Assembly (NCBI GenBank): GCA_023653785.1
Contig: JAMKCH010049271.1
Location: 1-64,000 of the forward strand
Source: Ophioderma brevispina
Taxonomy: Eukaryota; Echinodermata; Ophiuroidea; Amphilepidida; Ophiodermatidae
Direction of reading: 5' to 3'
Length of the DNA stretch: 64,000 bases
Under the pieces are notes generated by a model, which was given only the letters and a program-made list of their open reading frames with translations, had not been told where the DNA came from and did no database searches. Position 1 is the first letter of the stretch; the number at the start of each line of letters is the position of its first letter. Made by a program: the position numbers and the translations under genes. This document shows, piece after piece, positions 60,363 to 64,000 of the stretch.

Positions 60363-60857
60363 ATTCCGATCCCGGGGGGGGGGGGTACTCAATCCAAAAT
60401 TGGGTACAGATGTGCGTCTGCCGGGTAAAAAAAAGCGACCCATGTTTATAGTGACCAAATTGTACAAAAATATGACCCATTATGTAGTTGGTTCTGAAAT
60501 TTTAAGCCATTTCTATAGTTGGCTTTTAAATTTCGCACCATTTTCATAGTAATCTTAGCAAAATCGGCCCATTTTCATAGTAACTTTTCTGAAAATCCGG
60601 AAAAATCAACCATTTTCATTGTGATTTTACAGAAAATCAGAAAATTTGACCCATTTTCATAGTAAATTGCGATCAAAATTGAAAAATGGACCCATTTATA
60701 TAGTAGCAATGACCTAAAAAATGACCCATCAATATAGTAGCTTGGTGGGAAAATGACCCATTGTTATAGTAAGGGGTGAAAATGTGGCCCATATCGGCGG
60801 CACATATGTACCTACCCTTTTTCCACTGAGTAACCCCCCCCCCCCCGATTCCGATCC
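60363..60857. mobile_element. G-ended element with 10-bp target duplication and internal repeats
   Basis: The element is 60373-60847 with ends CGGGGGGG...GTACTCA and, in reverse, CGGGGGGG...GTTACTCA. ATTCCGATCC lies on both sides (60363-60372 and 60848-60857). The inside holds about ten diverged copies of GACCCATTTTCATAGTA at 35-45 bp spacing, and inverted CACATATGTGCC/ACAGATGTGCG-like segments near the ends. A 9-11 bp duplication is typical of Mutator-like elements, but that class is not proven here. Confidence 0.8.
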
Positions 60858-61859
60858 TGTGTTATTATTTTTATTTTCCAGAAAAGTTAACAAATCACAT
60901 GATTTATTAAGTTAAGGAAAAGATTTGCCTTTTTAAATAAGAATGGTACAACGTGATCTCAGAATAGAAGACATGTAATTTCAAATGATTGTAGACACAA
61001 AGAAGTCCTTCAGATGTAGCCATGCAGCAACAGGAAAAGATTGAGCATTTCGAAAGAGAAGCAATAATTGTAAATTTCATATTCACAGCAACCGCGCAAA
61101 TTTAATCAGATGTTGTATTTTTCACAGCGGCAAAACATTATAAAAGTAACAATTTATTTTGGTATAGGAATGTTGGAAAGAGTGGTAGTATATGGCTGAA
61201 TATCTTGAAAAAAAAGTTACCAAAACTCAACAAATTGATATAAGATAATGTGTTTTGTACATTTTGACCACCTCTTTAGGGTCTCTAGTGAACATGGAAA
61301 TCGAGTGATATGTGATACAGCAGGCAAGGGGTGACGTAGTCAAATTAAAAGAAATAAGAATGCAAAATGACGTTTGCCTAAAGGGCCAGTGTGGAAGTTT
61401 TTCAATCCTTCGATTTACATGCAGAGACACGGCAGCGAATCAGCCGCGATTGTAATGCGCTGGATATTACGTGCACAAAATCGGTGGATTGGACACACAC
61501 TAGATTTCCGGTATTATTCATTTATTCCGTGTAGAAAATTACGCCAAAGATTTACCAGGAGCAAAGTTAGAATGCTTGGTAATCGATGTCCCCTGGTTAA
61601 GCTTAAACTTGAACATTATTTGGGATCTACCAGTACTCTCTTTTTCTCTCATGGGTACTCCCTGTGGATTCAACAAAGATAATGAGTTACACATTGGTTG
61701 AAGCCAGCGATGTTTTCTGTAGCAATTACTACTAAATACACGGTCCTTGTGACACTGACCTTTATAAAAATAACGTCCCATCATGCACCGGGGCTTATCA
61801 AGCAGTATGCTTTAAGGAGTGCCCTTAACCCTAACGCCAAATCTCTCGGGAAGGACTGA
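60858..61859. other. Intronic sequence, no gene recognised
   Basis: The 102-codon frame at 61374-61682 overlaps an opposite-strand frame and has no domain. Confidence 0.4.
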
Positions 61860-61975
61860 AGGAATGAGGGTAGAGGGGAAGAAGAAAACTCGCAAATTCG
61901 AGTGGGACTCGAACCCAGTCTCGTGACCCGGGATTCGGGATACCACGCTACTACGGTGTCGCTGGCCCGGCCAGA
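61860..61975 (-). mobile_element. tRNA-derived SINE-like element
   Basis: On the minus strand a tRNA-like head starts near 61970. An A-box-like TAGCGTGGTATCCCG follows, then CCGGGTCACGAGAC and a perfect B box GGTTCGAGTCC at about 61911-61921. The body beyond is TTTGCGAG and a CTTC-rich tract. The good B box makes a pol III origin likely. The 3' end is not defined. Confidence 0.65.
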
Positions 61976-62104
61976 GATTTGGTTGTTTTAGGGTTAATGT
62001 TTGTCTAAGCTACTCAAAATTGATCATCAGAAAAGTTCTACCGTTGTGATTGATCCAGCGGTTTCCACAATTCGTTGGTTTGGGCGACATTGGTCAGCGA
62101 CACT

Positions 62105-62377
62105 GACCTCTACACATGGAAAGCGAGCGGGCTGCCACGCCGTTGAATAGTCACCGATTGAAGCAACAGGAAGTTGCATTTTGCCCTTATTAAAATGGCT
62201 TCACCTTATTGTCCAAGTTAAAGGAATCTAAAGGAATTTTGTTAACAATAGAACATCTGTATGGAATATGTGCACCAGCAGGTGTATGCATTGTTTCCCG
62301 CCACATTGAGAAGGGCAAAAAGCAACTTCATGTTATTTCAATCGGCGACTCAGACCCGCTATCCATGTGTAGAGGTC
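62105..62377. mobile_element. Foldback MITE, copy 2 (pair with 17540-17790)
   Basis: The left arm GACCTCTACACATGGAAAGC, CACCGATTGAAGCAACA and GAAGTTGCATTTTGCCCTT is inverted on the right as AAGGGCAAAAAGCAACTTC, TTTCAATCGGCGACTCAG and CCATGTGTAGAGGTC. Arms are about 95 bp with a ~90-bp centre. The better preserved of the two copies. Confidence 0.82.
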
Positions 62378-62554
62378 CGTGGCCAGCGCATATCACATGA
62401 TAACTTTGAACCAAACTTGAACCAAGATCTCTGAGTCCGTTATGTGTATGGGGATCTTAATTTTCCATATAGAAAAATATCTTTAAAAATAATACGCGAG
62501 ACATGTACCTGTCCGTGGAATGTAGAATCGGATCGATCTAAAAGAAGAATGTCA

Positions 62555-63150
62555 AGTTTCACGCAAGACTTCCAAAGAGGTCTATTGTTTCTGGGACATC
62601 TAAGGCAGTGTATTGATTTAAGACTTCCAAATTGGGTCTATTGTTTTCAAAACCTTTAAAGAGGAGTATCGATTATATACTTTTAAAGGGGTCTATTGTA
62701 ATAGTTCCAATGGGGCCTATGATGTAGGACTTCTAAAGCGGTCTATTGTTTAAAGACTTTGTTTTTGACTTCCAAAGTGGTTTATTGTTTTTGACTTCAA
62801 AAGGGGATTTGTTGTTTTTAAGACTTATAAAGGACTCTTTTATTTTAAGGCTTCTTAGGGTGTACTGTTTTTAAGATTTATAAAGAGGAATATTGGTTTA
62901 CGACTTCTAGAATGGTCTAATGATTTTAAGACTTCTAAAGGAGCCCACTCCTTTAAGACGAAAGAGCTCTGGTGTTTTAAGACTAGAGTCCCATTGTTTT
63001 GAAGACTTCTAAAGCGGTCTATTGGTTTAAGACTTCAAAGGGTTCTATTGGTTTCAAACTTCTAAAGGGGTCTATTGTTTTTAGCCTTATAAAGGGGTTT
63101 ATTGGTTTAAGATTTCAAAAGGGGTATATTGTTTTTAAGACTTCTAAAAT
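62555..63150. repeat. Degenerate minisatellite, ~27-30 bp unit
   Basis: AAGACTTCTAAAGNGGTCTA followed by TTGTTTT or TTGGTTT recurs about 18-20 times with indels. Units near 62690-62760 and 63000-63110 are the most regular. Confidence 0.85.
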
Positions 63151-64000
63151 TTTGACTGGCTTTGGGTATTAAATGAAAGCTAAACCATAATCCGAAACAA
63201 TACAGACAACGAATTGGGTCAATGTATTCAGCAGAGAAGAGCCATGCTGAAAGTATGTTGAAAGGGAGTTCCTTGTACTGGTATAAAAGCAGCGATCTGG
63301 TTTTCTGGAGACGTTTGATATGAGGTCAAATGGAAGATGGAAATATCTTGCACATTTTCCGTTCATACTTATTTGTGCCAACATAGAGCAATTAAATTGT
63401 ACGTTATAACATAGTAAGCAGGTTTAGATAGCATGCTTGAACTTGTAGAATTGCAATGTAGAATTCTTTTGTTTATGGATTGTTCACGTATTGCATACAA
63501 GTGCACACATCACGTAAACCTTCCTAATGTATTCGCCTATGTACAAAAGAACCGACCTCCTCGCGTGTGATCAGGCATGCATTTGCTATAATGAAGGCAT
63601 TTGAAGTGTTGAAACAAAAAGAGTGTTAGACGTACTATTTTAGCAGAAGATCACGTTTTCTCATGCAATAAGGTGTTTTGTTTTAAGATGATAAGCTCTT
63701 TGAGCGTTGAATGCATTTGATCTAAATAGCACTGTAGCAATGCAACCTTTTTCCGCTATTTAAAATAAAACAGTTTTCCATTTGTTATGGATCCATATTG
63801 CTATATCAGCGTCAATTAGGCGGCCCTTTACTTTGCGAACTGATAAAGAATTGCATTTGACGACAGATGGGAATACCTTTACTTGCCTTCCACCAAATGC
63901 CGAAAATCCTCGCCTTTTTAGTGTTGATCAAAGTGTAGTAACGTTATTCAAAATGAAAACCACCACAAAAATTAGTGATAATTTTTGTGTAAAAGCTTTA
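63151..64000. other. Intronic or intergenic sequence, no gene recognised
   Basis: No exon of the channel or other gene was seen before the window ends. Confidence 0.4.

Overview
This window is metazoan nuclear DNA, AT-rich and very gene-poor. Long non-coding stretches, dinucleotide microsatellites, a CR1-like LINE, tRNA-derived SINE-like pieces, many MITEs and one recognisable split-codon exon rule out a bacterial, viral or organellar source. The repeat style and the THIK-type channel exon suggest a marine invertebrate, perhaps an echinoderm or hemichordate. That is an inference and I cannot name the species.

The only protein-coding sequence I can defend is one exon at 32288-32630 (+). It is the first coding exon of a two-pore-domain potassium channel of the THIK (KCNK12/KCNK13) group. 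It ends at a clean GT donor inside the glycine codon of the first selectivity filter. No later exon is visible in the remaining 31 kb, so the first intron probably runs off the right edge. The other open frames have no recognisable domain and mostly lie inside repeats.

Layout: 0-3.8 kb holds a SINE-like piece, a degenerate minisatellite and a CA array. 7.9-10 kb holds a broken CR1-like LINE. 11.7-25.6 kb is dense in inverted-repeat (foldback/MITE) elements. 28.5-29.9 kb is a pair of inverted arms enclosing a MITE. 31.5-32.6 kb is the channel gene's 5' region and exon. 35-45.7 kb holds more MITEs, including a hAT-type element with an exact 8-bp target duplication. 49.3-50.2 kb is a long foldback. 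52.3-54.5 kb is a 54-bp satellite with higher-order structure. 56.7-59.8 kb is a recent ~1 kb tandem duplication carrying nested insertions. 60.4-60.8 kb is an element with a 10-bp target duplication. 62.5-63.2 kb is a minisatellite.

The most interesting structure is a set of TTAA-flanked elements with dissimilar terminal repeats (16.0, 20.6, 23.0, 35.3, 41.2, 57.9 and 59.0 kb; a long foldback at 11.7 kb is probably related). The ends begin TTAA-AG, usually TTAA-AGG, as in Kolobok/T2-type MITEs. Seven carry a DNA palindrome about 165-190 bp from one end, which is the centre in the ~340-bp forms. The palindrome sequence differs between families while its position persists. In one related pair it differs by matched changes in both arms. 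Two of these elements sit in the right copy of the tandem duplication, while the left copy keeps the empty TTAA site, so their boundaries are exact.
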